DNA of 64,000 bases from Anaerobacillus alkaliphilus (GCF_004116265.1 NZ_QOUX01000039.1:1-64000), one strand, 5' to 3'. Counted from the stretch's first letter, positions 34,536 through 44,601 are shown. A program made the numbers and translations. Notes: generated by a model from the letters alone, not told the origin.

Positions 34536-36236
34536 ATGAAGTTAACGATAAAGACAAAATTGCTGTTATTATTCTCAGTATCTTTTATTTTAGGAACATT
34601 GATCATTGGTTTTATTAGTGTCTACTACATCAAAAAAGAAACTTTAGAAGTAGCCCGCGAGAAGTTGCTTTCAGACTTAGCATTAGGAGCTGTGTATCTG
34701 GACGAAAAATACCCTGGAAATTGGTCGATTAAAGATGACTCGTTATATAAGGGAAATGTCAATATGAGCGAGAATTATGAGGTTGTAGATAGGGTTGGTG
34801 AAGCGACAGGTGGTACAGTGACAATTTTCCAAGAAGGTGTAAGAATTGCCACAAATGTTCGAAATGAAGATGGGACTAGGGCTGTTGGTACAAGCGTATC
34901 AAGTATTGTAGCAAAAACAGTACTAGAAAACAGGGAAACTTACATAGGTGAAGCAAATGTTGTTGGAACAATTAATCAAACTGCGTATCAACCGATATTT
35001 GACTCAAGTGGTGAAGTAATTGGAATGTGGTATGTTGGGGTTCCAAATACCCCCTACGAGAGAATTGTAGCTCATTTTCAACAGGTTATTTTTCTAATTA
35101 TTTTGTTCGAAATTATTCTTTTCATTATTATTTTTGCAATCCTTTTATCTAGACAGACGAAACCGATTACAGACGCAGCAGCTGTCATTGAAAAAATTGC
35201 AGAAGGTGATTTAAACATTTCTGAATTAGAAGTGAAAAGTAATGATGATGTGGGACGTTTAGTAACCTCTGTAAATAAGCTACTTATTGACTTTAACAAT
35301 ACAATTGCAAGTGTGCGAAACGCATCTGAGCAAGTAGCTAGTTCTTCAGAAATGTTAACAACAAATGCTGAAGAAAGTACGAAAGCTGCTGAGCAAGTTG
35401 CCACTATTGCAATAACATCATCAGAAAGAGCAGAAGAACAATTAAAAAGCTTAAATTTAGTAACAGAAGCAGTTCAACAGATGTCTGTAGATCTAGATCA
35501 AATTACGAATAGTAGCGAAAAGATGTTACATTCATCGGAGAAGACCTTACAAGCATCGCAAAAAGGATTCCAATCTGTTTCTACTGTAGTCGAGCAAATG
35601 AATCGAATAAAAAATTCTGTTGAGGATACATCGGAAATCATAAGTGAGTTAGGGGAAAAAACGAGAGAAATTGGCTCAATAACCGCATTGATCGCTAACA
35701 TAGCTGACCAGACAAATCTCTTAGCACTAAATGCAGCGATTGAAGCAGCGCGTGCTGGAGAGAGTGGGAAAGGATTTGCTGTTGTTGCTAAAGAGGTTCG
35801 AAAGCTTGCAGAAGAAAGTAGATTGTCTGTGGAGCAAATTGATCAGATGGTTGTAACAATTCAAACGAAAACGAATGCTGCAATCTCTGCTATGCTTGAA
35901 GAAACTGAACTAGTGAACTCGGGAATTGAGTACTCAAAAGAAGCAAGTGCCTTATATAGTGAGATTGAAGAAGCGATTATTGATGTTTCGAATAGAGTAA
36001 AAGTGGTCACAAACTCAGTACAAAAAATTAGTGACGTGAGCACTGGAATTGTTCAAGAAGTAGAAGCTGTTCAGGAAATAGCTATTAATACAACCTCAAC
36101 AAGTCAGGAATCGGCAAGTGCTTCACAAGAACAATTAGCCATCATGGAAGAAGTGGCGGCATCAGCTCAAACCCTGACTTATCTAGCATCAGAAGTAGAT
36201 GGAATAGTTGGAACTTTCAAGTTGAAAGGTGCTTAA
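34536..36236 (+). CDS. Methyl-accepting chemotaxis protein with single Cache domain
   Basis: 566 residues. TM1 about 9-29; extracellular single Cache domain about 32-183 ([54 protein letters not shown]); TM2 about 185-206; HAMP to about 260; signalling hairpin with [20 protein letters not shown] followed by [20 protein letters not shown]. The end is [12 protein letters not shown]. Single Cache domains of this type often bind small carboxylates or related metabolites. ttggaggaaag precedes the ATG. Confidence 0.92.
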   Translation: MKLTIKTKLLLLFSVSFILGTLIIGFISVYYIKKETLEVAREKLLSDLALGAVYLDEKYPGNWSIKDDSLYKGNVNMSENYEVVDRVGEATGGTVTIFQEGVRIATNVRNEDGTRAVGTSVSSIVAKTVLENRETYIGEANVVGTINQTAYQPIFDSSGEVIGMWYVGVPNTPYERIVAHFQQVIFLIILFEIILFIIIFAILLSRQTKPITDAAAVIEKIAEGDLNISELEVKSNDDVGRLVTSVNKLLIDFNNTIASVRNASEQVASSSEMLTTNAEESTKAAEQVATIAITSSERAEEQLKSLNLVTEAVQQMSVDLDQITNSSEKMLHSSEKTLQASQKGFQSVSTVVEQMNRIKNSVEDTSEIISELGEKTREIGSITALIANIADQTNLLALNAAIEAARAGESGKGFAVVAKEVRKLAEESRLSVEQIDQMVVTIQTKTNAAISAMLEETELVNSGIEYSKEASALYSEIEEAIIDVSNRVKVVTNSVQKISDVSTGIVQEVEAVQEIAINTTSTSQESASASQEQLAIMEEVAASAQTLTYLASEVDGIVGTFKLKGA

Positions 36237-36255
36237 AATATTGCAGTTATAGTCA

Positions 36256-36302
36256 CAAAAAAAGAGACAACCCTTTACAAATAAAGGAGTGTCTCTTATT
36301 TT
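36256..36302. terminator. Bidirectional terminator, MCP and acetylesterase gene
   Basis: aagagac (36262-36268) with gtctctt (36291-36297), and an inner ccttt/aaagg pair. Confidence 0.8.
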
Positions 36303-36304
36303 CT

Positions 36305-38164
36305 TTAGTTAGTTTCTGTAGTAAACGGTGAAGCCGGCAACCCTTCTTTATTATAAAGGTTTGCTCCGTCGGGGTTGTTTGCCCAGGCGTAACGTACATG
36401 TTTTGGCCCGCTAATTTGTTCATGACTAACAACAATCTTATCATCTACTATTGTTGCAGTTGCAGGTAGAAATATGCCGTCTTTCCCACAAATTGTAAAC
36501 TGCTTTAGGTTACCATTTTTTGCAGCTAGACCGCTTCCGACATGATCAAGTGTAAGCTGAATAGAGTTATCGACACGTTCAATCTCCTGATAGATAGGCC
36601 CGCTAAAAACGATGTCTTCTTCGTAAGCTAGCTTTCGGGCACATAATGCAAGACGTTTTCCTACTGTCTTTTTATCCTGTGGATGTAGTTCGTTATATTG
36701 CCCAAGATCAATGGTCACAGCCATCGCTGTATTTGGAATTTCCAGAGCCTTTCGTTGTTCTTCACGAAGAATGGCCCAGTTATTTGAAACCTCAGTTTCA
36801 CCTGGGTCAAAATTCGCCAGTTGAGTATAAATAAAAGGAAACTCATCTATCTGCCAATTATTTCTCCAGTCGTTCACTAACGCATGAAATAACTTAGTGT
36901 ATCCTTCAGGCTGATTTGTATTTGATTCCCCTTGGTACCAAAGTACGCCTTTCATGGGATAATTTTTTAGTGGGGCGATCATGGCATTGTAAACACCAGA
37001 TGGCTTGTATTGAAAAAAGGTAGGAGACTCAAGAGTATCCGTCACAACACCAACTTTATATTGCCAAGTACCTTCTAAATTTAGTTCCTGCCCATTGGCC
37101 ATTAGCTTATAAGGCATATCTTTAATGAATTCACCGGTTGTTTGTGTGCTAATGACACGTACTGTGATAGAATTCTTCCCTGGTTTTAAAATTCCGCTCG
37201 GGAGATGGTACCTTCTAGGAGGGTATCTATAACCAGTTGAACCAATCTTTGTCCCATTTACATACGTTTCGTCAGCGTCGACAATTGTACCAAGTGCCAG
37301 TTTGGCTTCGCCTTCTAGCATGGAAGCAGGAACTTCAACTTCTTTTCTAAACCAGACCGATCCTCTTATTTGTTCAAGTTCCGTTCCTTTCCATGAATTT
37401 GGTATCTCAATAGCTTTCCAATCAGTTGCTTTATGGGAAGTCGAAAACCAACCTGTGTTCTTTAACCCAGGATCGTTTTCATTTAAATATTGATACCAAA
37501 GGTCTTGGCGCTTTTGATCGCTCGATTTCGTTGAAGCAATGTATGAGTCATTTTTACTTAGGTCTAATTCTGCTTCATAGCCACCGATTTCCCGTAAAGT
37601 TTTCTCGCTGATCCATGCCTCAATTGGTGTACCACCTACAGCTGCCATAATTAAACCTAAGGGAACACCGTTTTTTTCATATATTTCTTTAGCAAAAAAG
37701 TATCCAACTGCACTAAACTTCATAATGTCATCGCTAGTAGCTTTCATCCAGACATTGCCGACTAGCTCTTGTTTTGGTTCGTGAAAATCATAGGTTTGAG
37801 GAACATTGTATTGACGAATAAATGGCTGATTTACTTCCTTAATTTCATCTAAAAATAAATCAAGTGTCCGACTAACGGGTAATTCCATGTTTGATTGACC
37901 ACCGAGTACCCATACATCACCAACAAGAATATCATTAATTTCTTTTTTCTCCTCTTCTGATGCAATAACCATATGAAAAGGTCCACCAGGCTCTAGTGGC
38001 TCAAGAGTAATTGACCAATCTCCTTTATTATCTGCAGTTGTCTCGTATGACTTTCCTAAAAAAGTAAGGATTACTTTATGTAAATATGTAGTTTTTCCAG
38101 TTATGTTAAGTTGTTGATTACGTTGGAGGACCATGCCGTCGCTAATGATGCTAGAAAGTTTCAT
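36305..38164 (-). CDS. Sialate O-acetylesterase-like enzyme
   Basis: 619 residues, no signal peptide, so intracellular. The esterase domain has LGGQSNMELPVSRTLD (the serine of GQSN) near residue 90, MKGVLWYQGESNT, and ELHPQDKKTVGKRLA with the catalytic His. A jelly-roll, carbohydrate-binding-like domain is inserted at about 215-340 (VWFRKEVEVPASM...DADETYVNGTKIG). It would remove acetyl groups from sialic acid or plant/bacterial acetylated sugars. No sugar transport or catabolic genes flank it, so it stands alone. aaaggtaggt precedes the ATG. Confidence 0.85.
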   Translation of the reverse strand: MKLSSIISDGMVLQRNQQLNITGKTTYLHKVILTFLGKSYETTADNKGDWSITLEPLEPGGPFHMVIASEEEKKEINDILVGDVWVLGGQSNMELPVSRTLDLFLDEIKEVNQPFIRQYNVPQTYDFHEPKQELVGNVWMKATSDDIMKFSAVGYFFAKEIYEKNGVPLGLIMAAVGGTPIEAWISEKTLREIGGYEAELDLSKNDSYIASTKSSDQKRQDLWYQYLNENDPGLKNTGWFSTSHKATDWKAIEIPNSWKGTELEQIRGSVWFRKEVEVPASMLEGEAKLALGTIVDADETYVNGTKIGSTGYRYPPRRYHLPSGILKPGKNSITVRVISTQTTGEFIKDMPYKLMANGQELNLEGTWQYKVGVVTDTLESPTFFQYKPSGVYNAMIAPLKNYPMKGVLWYQGESNTNQPEGYTKLFHALVNDWRNNWQIDEFPFIYTQLANFDPGETEVSNNWAILREEQRKALEIPNTAMAVTIDLGQYNELHPQDKKTVGKRLALCARKLAYEEDIVFSGPIYQEIERVDNSIQLTLDHVGSGLAAKNGNLKQFTICGKDGIFLPATATIVDDKIVVSHEQISGPKHVRYAWANNPDGANLYNKEGLPASPFTTETN

Positions 38165-38409
38165 AAGTTACCTACCTTTCATGCGCTTATTTTGATGTGT
38201 TTATCATAGCTAAATATATGGGGAACAGCAAAGTTTTTTTCGACACTTTAAAGATCTATTTTCTATGTAAGGAGATACTTATAGATCAATGTTTGTAATT
38301 CCTTTTAAAATTTAGTAAATATATTTTTAATTTAAAACCAAATTAAGATAGTGGAACACTTTTTAATGCAAATGAGTACTTAATTCTCTAGTGAAATGAG
38401 GAGTAAAAT

Positions 38410-39252
38410 ATGAACCTAAAAAGAAAAAAACACTTGTTACCATATGCTCTTTTACTCATCATTCATTCGGTGCTGCTTTTCTATACGTTTTATAAAAATA
38501 AAGATCGGAAAAGATTATTCATTTTACTTGTATCGAATATTGGATTGGCATACTTTTTTGAGTATTTTGTCGTCAATCTTTTTAATGGTTATTCCTACAA
38601 GCCAGGTGTATTTAAAAATAATTATATAGATAAGATTATGGGGGCAATATTGTCACAAGCAATCTATGTTCCATTCACAGCTCTTTTCATTACAGCATTT
38701 CGTTTAGGTTGGAAGTATAAATTAGTAACAGTTATTTATTTTGGGGTAGTTGAAGCGTTCTATGTTCGTTTAGGAATTTACACTCATATGTGGTGGAGGA
38801 CAATTTATACAGTTTTCTTGCTACCGATATATTTCTTTATAAGTGACAAATGGTATGAACAATTAAAGAAAGGAAACCCAGCTATACAATTTTTTTCTTT
38901 GTATCATTTTATTGTGGTGACTTGTGTCAATGTATTATTTATCAAAGCTGTAAGAAACAAAGTGAAGTTTGGACGTGGCTATTTTCATTCTTGGCGTGAA
39001 CATTTTATCTTAGTCCCCTTATATTCCATGGTCATAGCTCTATTCTCAGCCTGGCAGTTAAAAGATAGCAAAGGTTACAACATTGGAAAAGTAATGGGGT
39101 TTCAATTAATAATTGATAACGTATTGGAAAGAGGTAGTTGGCTGAAGGTAAATGGTGAACATAAACTAAATCATTACTTGTCACAATTAACAATGTCAAT
39201 TTTATCAATATTTTATCGAGATTTAGTTTATAAAAATAAAGCTAACTCTTGA
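38410..39252 (+). CDS. Polytopic membrane protein, CBO0543-like
   Basis: 280 residues with about six hydrophobic segments and aromatic-rich loops (FEYFVVNLFNGYSYKPGVFKN, WWRTIYTVFLLPIYFF). This resembles the CBO0543-type membrane proteins common in Bacillus and Clostridium, whose function is unknown. The duplicate-like use of FFEYF and GYSYKPG is typical of that group. aatgaggag precedes the ATG. Single gene. Confidence 0.6.
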   Translation: MNLKRKKHLLPYALLLIIHSVLLFYTFYKNKDRKRLFILLVSNIGLAYFFEYFVVNLFNGYSYKPGVFKNNYIDKIMGAILSQAIYVPFTALFITAFRLGWKYKLVTVIYFGVVEAFYVRLGIYTHMWWRTIYTVFLLPIYFFISDKWYEQLKKGNPAIQFFSLYHFIVVTCVNVLFIKAVRNKVKFGRGYFHSWREHFILVPLYSMVIALFSAWQLKDSKGYNIGKVMGFQLIIDNVLERGSWLKVNGEHKLNHYLSQLTMSILSIFYRDLVYKNKANS

Positions 39253-39402
39253 GTCGATTCCAACTGAACTCGTATAACTATTAAAAACAAAATTTTGCTT
39301 TATTACTCCCTATTTTACTGTTATTTACCATGACATACTTTTCTCATGTCGGTAGAAAATATATGTGTATAAACTAAAACAATAAAAAAGGGAGCTTTCT
39401 AT

Positions 39403-40407
39403 ATGAAAATAAAACATATTGGGTTATTAATAATCGTGTTACTTACCCTAACAGTCGTTGGTTGTAATATGAACGCAGCGCAAGAAAATCGAGCAGTACA
39501 GCCTTTAGGAGAGTTTTGGGCTGGAGGAAACCAAACCGTTGATGATTATCGAATAAATGAAGATGAGCAATTGATGGGTCGTGGCCATGTAGACGCACAA
39601 ATGGACCAATACGGTAGTATTTCAAATGCTAACACGGACATCCCTAGTAATCAGTACCCACATACAAAGGCAGTTCAAATTCAACAAGCAAAATATAAGT
39701 TTGTTGTAAGTGGTGGCGTAAATGTTCAGCACGGTAAACAGGGTACATGGCAAAAACCAGGACAAGCAGCAGCACCGGCTCCTACACCGGCACCAGAACA
39801 AGCTGCACCAGAAGCGCCAGCTACTCAGGAAACTCCTGAGCCACAACCACAAGCGCCTGTTGAGCAACCAGAGGCGGCAACACCTCAACCAGCTCAACAA
39901 CAGCCAGCTCAACAACAACCTGCTCAACCGCAACAACCAGCTCAACAACAGCCAGCTCAACCGCAACAACCAGCACAACAACAACCAGCACAACAGCAAG
40001 AAGCGGCACCGAAACAAGCTACTGCCGGAATTAGTGATGCTGCTGCAAAAGTAATTGAGCTGACAAATGCTGAGAGAAGAAAAAATGGCTTGCCAGACTA
40101 TCAAGCGGATGCACAATTAAGTGGTGTAGCAAAAGTGAAATCTGATGACATGCAGCAAAATAACTACTTTTCACATACAAGTCCAACGCACGGTTCTCCG
40201 TTTGATATGATTAGGGACCACGGTGTTTCTTACCGAAGTGCTGGTGAGAATATCGCCCAAGGGCAGCGTACTCCTGAACAAGTTGTACAAGCGTGGATGA
40301 ATAGTGAAGGGCATCGTAAAAATATCATGAGTGCAGACTTTACCCATATCGGAGTTGGCTACAACGAAAATGGACACTACTGGACACAAATGTTTATAAA
40401 AAAATAA
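39403..40407 (+). CDS. CAP-domain lipoprotein with Pro/Gln/Ala linker
   Basis: 334 residues. Lipobox TVVGC puts the lipidated Cys at 21. Residues 22-120 are polar. About 121-205 is a low-complexity linker built of PAQQQ and PAQPQQ units, encoded by near-perfect tandem repeats (39890-40005). The C-terminal CAP/SCP domain has LTNAERRKNGLPDYQAD, SDDMQQNNYFSHTSPTHGSPFD, AGENIAQG, WMNSEGHRKNIMSADFTHIGVGY. It is the layout of the YkwD group, whose members are extracellular and often spore- or wall-associated. Confidence 0.88.
   Translation: MKIKHIGLLIIVLLTLTVVGCNMNAAQENRAVQPLGEFWAGGNQTVDDYRINEDEQLMGRGHVDAQMDQYGSISNANTDIPSNQYPHTKAVQIQQAKYKFVVSGGVNVQHGKQGTWQKPGQAAAPAPTPAPEQAAPEAPATQETPEPQPQAPVEQPEAATPQPAQQQPAQQQPAQPQQPAQQQPAQPQQPAQQQPAQQQEAAPKQATAGISDAAAKVIELTNAERRKNGLPDYQADAQLSGVAKVKSDDMQQNNYFSHTSPTHGSPFDMIRDHGVSYRSAGENIAQGQRTPEQVVQAWMNSEGHRKNIMSADFTHIGVGYNENGHYWTQMFIKK
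39890..40005 (+). repeat. In-gene tandem repeat encoding PAQQQ/PAQPQQ
   Basis: About eight units of 12-18 bases of the type ccagctcaacaacag / ccagctcaaccgcaacaa, keeping the reading frame. Such tracts change length by slippage. Confidence 0.8.
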
Positions 40408-40416
40408 TAATGGATT

Positions 40417-40446
40417 AAAAGATGATCCTCTGGGTCATCTTTTTAT
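40417..40446 (+). terminator. Terminator of the CAP-protein gene
   Basis: aaaagatgatcc (40417-40428) with gggtcatctttt, then Ts. Confidence 0.85.
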
Positions 40447-40534
40447 ATTACTCGAATAAAATGGTAATGACAGCCAAATATAGATGCACCAGATCCTAAC
40501 ACTAGGCGTCAATTTGGATAAGGAGAGGTTATAA

Positions 40535-41005
40535 ATGAGATTTACTGTGCGATATATTCCGTTACGTAAGATCAAACCTGATCCTTCATTAAAAATGACG
40601 AACCATATCAAAAAGTTAAGAAGGTTAATGTGGGATTGCATGAATATTTTAGTCGTTAAAAAAAATAGTGAAGATGGCAGCTATAGCATTTTAACAGGCT
40701 TAGATCGTTACGAACACCTCAAAAAAAACGAAAAAAACATCTATGCACCTTGTATTGTAGATGAAAGTAAGTCCTCTATGCTTAAAACATGGTTACATCG
40801 TATCCGCAATAAACAGCCACTTGACGATTATCCAATGGTTCCGAAAAGCTGGTCTATTGTTAAGTCATTTATAAAACAGGAGCCTCGTTTTGAAAAATTA
40901 TCTAGAACTCAGCAGCTGAAAGTACTTATTATAGCAGTTCGCTATAAAAAAACAGTGGTCTCATCAATGAAGAAGAAGGTCGATCAATTGGTGAAAAAAT
41001 ATTAA
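40535..41005 (+). CDS. ParB/sulfiredoxin-like domain protein
   Basis: 156 residues. The N-terminal half has the ParB-N pattern: VRYIPLRKIKPDPSLKMTNHIKKL, then NILVVKKNSEDGSYSILTGLDRYEHLKK. The usual GERR motif is represented by GLDRYEHL. The C-terminal half is basic and helical (SRTQQLKVLIIAVRYKKTVVSSMKKKV) and lacks a clear helix-turn-helix. Not a chromosome-partition ParB; possibly a nucleotide-binding or regulatory protein. ggagagg precedes the ATG. Confidence 0.6.
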   Translation: MRFTVRYIPLRKIKPDPSLKMTNHIKKLRRLMWDCMNILVVKKNSEDGSYSILTGLDRYEHLKKNEKNIYAPCIVDESKSSMLKTWLHRIRNKQPLDDYPMVPKSWSIVKSFIKQEPRFEKLSRTQQLKVLIIAVRYKKTVVSSMKKKVDQLVKKY

Positions 41006-41013
41006 TAAGTTGT

Positions 41014-41047
41014 AGGAGTATGAATTATAAGTTCTTACTCCTTTTTT
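41014..41047 (+). terminator. Terminator
   Basis: aggagta (41014-41020) pairs with tactcct (41036-41042), then T5. Confidence 0.75.
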
Positions 41048-41083
41048 GTGGGTAACCCTAAAAAAAATTTGTGGGGGCGTACA

Positions 41084-41494
41084 ATGAGACATATCAGATT
41101 AATAGTACTTCTCGCATTCTCTGTTGTGTTGGTTGGTTGTATCCAGGAAGAAGTAAAAGCTAGAGGACAAGGCAAGTTTTGGGATGTGGAACTTACATTT
41201 ATTTTAGCTAAAGATTATGAAGAAGAGAGTGGTTCGTTGCTATATAAAGGCAATGAAGATGTAAGTAATTTCAGCTATGAAATTACTTATCCACCAGAAT
41301 TAGGTAGAGGTTCTTCTGGAACAAGAAACGAGATTGATCCTGGAACAAAGTATTTTCTTCTAGGGAAATCCTCATCAAATAGAGGTAGTAATAAAGAGGT
41401 TATGCAAAACGCAATTAAAAAAATGAAAGTAGAAATAAGGTGGGAAACGGTTGGAGGAGACAGCTATGAGGAGATTATTACGATAGATCGTTAA
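41084..41494 (+). CDS. Lipoprotein, unknown
   Basis: 136 residues. Signal peptide MRHIRLIVLLAFSVVLVGC with the lipid Cys at 19, then about 117 residues with strand-like alternation (GKFWDVELTFILAKDYEEESGSLLYKGNEDVSNFSYEITYP). The ATG has gtgggggcg seven bases upstream; an in-frame start at 41048 would bury the signal peptide. Family not recognised; it stands just before the pucA-like gene without a terminator. Confidence 0.72.
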   Translation: MRHIRLIVLLAFSVVLVGCIQEEVKARGQGKFWDVELTFILAKDYEEESGSLLYKGNEDVSNFSYEITYPPELGRGSSGTRNEIDPGTKYFLLGKSSSNRGSNKEVMQNAIKKMKVEIRWETVGGDSYEEIITIDR

Positions 41495-41511
41495 AACGGG
41501 GGGAGTCTAGT

Positions 41512-42489
41512 ATGAACGCTTACGATATGTTCAACGTGATATTGAATTCTAACCAAGCCATTGTGTTAGCTACAATTATAAAAGTTGAAGGTTCCTCCTA
41601 CCGAAAAGAAGGGGCAATGTTACTTTGTATGGAAGATGGATCACACGTAGGGTTAATTAGTGGTGGTTGTTTGGAACGTGATTTAGTTGAGAAAGCGAAA
41701 ATCGTTTTCTTAGATGGAATTTCACGTACCGTTACTTATAATTTAGCTGATGAGGATGATTTGTCTTGGGGACAAGGAAGTGGTTGTAACGGTGTGATAA
41801 CAGTACTCTTAGAATTAGTTGATATGAACTATAAAGCTCATCTGAAGAGAGTTCAACAACTTCTTAGTGAAGGGATATCTGTCCAACATACAAAGTATCT
41901 AACTGAGAATGGAACTGTAGTAAAGTACGGTTTTAGCACGGGAACAGAATCTGTTGAGTGCCTTGAGGATGTAGAAAACACTTCATTTATTTTTCAGCAG
42001 GTGTTTCGGCCTAAACCACGTTTAATTATTTTTGGAGCGGGCATTGATGCTAGGCCCCTGGGTCAGTTTGCTTATCAGAGTGGATTTGAGACGATTATTA
42101 CGGATTGGCGACCGGCCTTCTGTCAAAAAGAGTTCTTTCCTGGTGCAACCCAAACCATAGTTGCATACCCAAACGAATTTACTAAAGATTTTGTATATAG
42201 AAGAGATGATATTGTCGTGATAATGACTCACAATTTTCGTCGGGATGAAGAGATCTTAGCAAAATTGCTGAAGGAAGAATTGCTGTACATTGGTATATTA
42301 GGTCCTCGGCAACGAACGTTACGATTGTTAAAAAATCAAGACGATATAGAAAGGATCCATTCGCCAGTAGGGTTACCAATTGGTGCTGTTGGCCCTGAAG
42401 AAATAGCGATAAGTATAATGGCAGAAATAATTAAGGTTGTGCGTAAGGGGGAAGAGGATGATAATTGGTATTTATCTAGCAGCAGGTAA
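41512..42489 (+). CDS. pucA: XdhC/CoxI-family molybdenum-hydroxylase maturation protein (PucA-like)
   Basis: 325 residues. The N-terminal XdhC_CoxI domain has ATIIKVEGSSYRKEGAMLLC and GLISGGCLERDLVEKA. The C-terminal Rossmann domain starts LIIFGAGIDARPLGQFAYQSGF and contains LLYIGILGPRQRTLRLL. Such proteins deliver sulfurated molybdenum cofactor to xanthine dehydrogenase-type enzymes. It pairs with the overlapping NTP-transferase gene as pucA-pucB do in B. subtilis, but no pucCDE enzyme genes are in the window. Confidence 0.87.
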   Translation: MNAYDMFNVILNSNQAIVLATIIKVEGSSYRKEGAMLLCMEDGSHVGLISGGCLERDLVEKAKIVFLDGISRTVTYNLADEDDLSWGQGSGCNGVITVLLELVDMNYKAHLKRVQQLLSEGISVQHTKYLTENGTVVKYGFSTGTESVECLEDVENTSFIFQQVFRPKPRLIIFGAGIDARPLGQFAYQSGFETIITDWRPAFCQKEFFPGATQTIVAYPNEFTKDFVYRRDDIVVIMTHNFRRDEEILAKLLKEELLYIGILGPRQRTLRLLKNQDDIERIHSPVGLPIGAVGPEEIAISIMAEIIKVVRKGEEDDNWYLSSSR

Positions 42490-43060
42490 AAGTAGCAGGA
42501 TGGGTTCTGATAAACTTGCTCTTCCCTTTGGAAGTGGGTCATTAGGAAGTGCTGCATTACATACAGCGCTTCAATCAAACCTAGACAAAGTCATCTTAGT
42601 AACAAAAGATGTAGGTCAGCTTCAGTGGGTACATAGTACCGTTTGGGTAAATGAAAAATTGGTACACATCAAGTGTGAAAAAGCAGAAGAGGGGCAAGCA
42701 GAGTCAATTAAATGCGGATTAAAAGTAGCACAACTATACAAGGCTACGTCAGTGATCATCTTGCTGGCAGATCAACCACTTATTGAAAAAGAGCAGATAG
42801 ATTATTTGATCTTTTTAGCAAAGCGGAATAGTCCTAGCTATATTGCTTGTAGTTTTAACGAAATCGCTCGACCCCCAGTGTTATTTCATTCGAAATTATT
42901 CTCTAAAATCGCTCAATTACAAGGTGATCAAGGAGCTCGAAAGATCATTCGTGAAGATCCTAGTGGGCTGAAGATAGAGTATCAAAACGAGAGGCAGTTT
43001 CTTGATGTCGATACGTCTAGTGATTATGAAAAAATAAAGAAAATTATTCAGTTAAGGTAA
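42458..43060 (+). CDS. pucB: MobA/MocA-like nucleotidyltransferase (PucB-like)
   Basis: 200 residues. The nucleotide-binding loop LAAGKSSRMGSDKLALPFG is followed by ILLADQPLIE, DQGARKII and LDVDTSSDYEKI, matching MocA-type molybdopterin cytidylyltransferases. It would make the cytidine (or guanine) dinucleotide form of the cofactor. The ATG of MIIGIYLAAG is preceded by aagggggaagagg, and the gene overlaps pucA by 32 bases. Confidence 0.87.
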   Translation: MIIGIYLAAGKSSRMGSDKLALPFGSGSLGSAALHTALQSNLDKVILVTKDVGQLQWVHSTVWVNEKLVHIKCEKAEEGQAESIKCGLKVAQLYKATSVIILLADQPLIEKEQIDYLIFLAKRNSPSYIACSFNEIARPPVLFHSKLFSKIAQLQGDQGARKIIREDPSGLKIEYQNERQFLDVDTSSDYEKIKKIIQLR

Positions 43061-43165
43061 TTTTCTTTTTTTGCCAGTTGCAAACCGTTTGCTTGTTACG
43101 TTTCTTTTCAGTAGAATAGGGTAGAATCTGAACTAATCGCTATGTTTTTGAAAAGAGGGTAAGTA

Positions 43166-44236
43166 ATGAGCAAACCATCCATTTATGGATTTACAATAGA
43201 ACAATTAGCAGCATGGCTAATTGAACAAGGACAGAAGAAGTCACGGGCATTACAAGTATGGGACTGGCTTTACCGTAAGCGAGTTACAGAGTTTCAGGAA
43301 ATGGTGGATATTCCTGAAGAATGTATTCAGTTACTAGCTGATCATTTTTCCATCTACACAATGGAAGAACATATAAAGCAACAAGCCACAGACGGTACGA
43401 TAAAATTCTTGTTTAAACTCCAGGACGGCAACTTAATTGAGACAGTTTTGATGAGACAACGCTACGGATTATCGGTTTGTGTAACAACACAAGTAGGCTG
43501 TAATATTGGTTGTAGTTTTTGTGCAAGTGGTTTACTTACGAAAACTCGTGACTTATCGAGTGGTGAGATTGTTGAACAGGTTATGAAGGTACAACACCAC
43601 CTAGATGAATTTGAACAGGGGAAAACAGTAACTCATGTGGTAGTAATGGGTATTGGTGAGCCATTTGATAACTTCGATAACATGGTCGATTTTATTGATA
43701 TTATTAAAGATCAAAAAGGCTTAGAGTTGGCACCGAAGAACATTACCGTTTCAACGAGTGGGCTGTCAGAAAAAATCTATCAGTTTGCGGATTTAAATCT
43801 GCAAGTTCATCTGGCAATTTCTCTACACGCACCTAATAATGAATTACGGACGAAGATTATGAAAATTAATCGTGCAATTCCATTAGAAAAACTAATGGCA
43901 GCCATGGACTATTATATAGAAAAAACAAATCGCCGTGTCATGCTAGAATACATTTTATTGCGTGGGGTAAATGATCAAGAAGAACAGGCTCTCGAACTAG
44001 CCGAATTACTTGGCGATCGTGGCAAAAAAGTATCTGTTAACTTAATCCCATATAATCCTGTTAATGAGCATGATCAATATCAACGAAGCGAGCCTGATGA
44101 CGTGTTTGCCTTTTACACAGTACTTAGAGACAAAGGCATTAGTGCAAGCATCCGTAAAGAACATGGCACTGAGATTGATGCAGCATGTGGGCAACTACGA
44201 AGTAAACAAATTAATAAAACGAAGGCCAAATCTTAA
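43166..44236 (+). CDS. rlmN: 23S rRNA (adenine-2503-C2)-methyltransferase, RlmN family
   Basis: 356 residues, radical SAM. The cluster-binding CNIGCSFC gives CxxxCxxC. Other blocks are [50 protein letters not shown], and [10 protein letters not shown] with the methyl-carrying Cys near the C-terminus. It methylates A2503 of 23S rRNA and A37 of some tRNAs. The tract after the cluster ([16 protein letters not shown]) differs from the usual ASTLGGLKRNLEAGEI, and the gene is not beside prpC/prkC as in B. subtilis, so this may be an extra paralogue. Confidence 0.85.
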   Translation: MSKPSIYGFTIEQLAAWLIEQGQKKSRALQVWDWLYRKRVTEFQEMVDIPEECIQLLADHFSIYTMEEHIKQQATDGTIKFLFKLQDGNLIETVLMRQRYGLSVCVTTQVGCNIGCSFCASGLLTKTRDLSSGEIVEQVMKVQHHLDEFEQGKTVTHVVVMGIGEPFDNFDNMVDFIDIIKDQKGLELAPKNITVSTSGLSEKIYQFADLNLQVHLAISLHAPNNELRTKIMKINRAIPLEKLMAAMDYYIEKTNRRVMLEYILLRGVNDQEEQALELAELLGDRGKKVSVNLIPYNPVNEHDQYQRSEPDDVFAFYTVLRDKGISASIRKEHGTEIDAACGQLRSKQINKTKAKS

Positions 44237-44251
44237 TGGTTTGGTCTTTTG
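44223..44251 (+). terminator. Terminator overlapping the rlmN stop
   Basis: aggccaaatc (44223-44232) pairs with ggtttggtct (44238-44247), then T3. The stop codon TAA is in the loop. Almost the same hairpin ends the gene at 52866. Confidence 0.75.
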
Positions 44252-44394
44252 TCTATTCTAAAAGAAGATTAAAAAAGTAGAAAAGTAATCAAAAAAAATA
44301 GTGTTTAATTTTATTTGTTGTCATATATCTCCTATAGAGGGTATAGATGACGGTTAAAAGTACCCAGACACTTTAACGAAATGGGTGAGGGAAA

Positions 44395-44586
44395 TTGGTA
44401 AATGTTGTTTACTATGCAAAAGGTGATATTTTATTAAGTCAGTTATTAAATGAAGTACCATTGGAAGGACAAGGAATAAAGATTAAGGGGAAAAAAGGGG
44501 AAGTTCTACGTGTAGAGAAAATTAATGAAAAAAAATACCACGTACAAGTAGAATTTTTGAAAGAAGATAAAAATAAAAAGAAGTAA
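44395..44586 (+). CDS. Small basic protein, unknown
   Basis: 63 residues, TTG start after ggtgaggg. The sequence GQGIKIKGKKGEVLRVEKINEKKYHVQVEFL looks like a small beta-barrel of KOW/SH3 type, and the end is very basic (KEDKNKKK). No family assigned. A strong terminator follows. Confidence 0.6.
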   Translation: MVNVVYYAKGDILLSQLLNEVPLEGQGIKIKGKKGEVLRVEKINEKKYHVQVEFLKEDKNKKK

Positions 44587-44601
44587 ACCCAAAAGTAAGA
44601 A

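Noticed and set aside
39622-40116. Long minus-strand and alternative-frame reading frames opposite the CAP-protein linker
   Set aside because: They arise from the cag/caa-rich tandem repeats, which are free of stops in several frames; the repeats of Leu/Trp/Ser or Gln/Asn they encode are artefacts.
43166-44236. Cfr-type antibiotic-resistance methyltransferase
   Set aside because: Motifs around the cluster, HAPN and the DAACGQL end follow RlmN, not Cfr; no resistance should be inferred.
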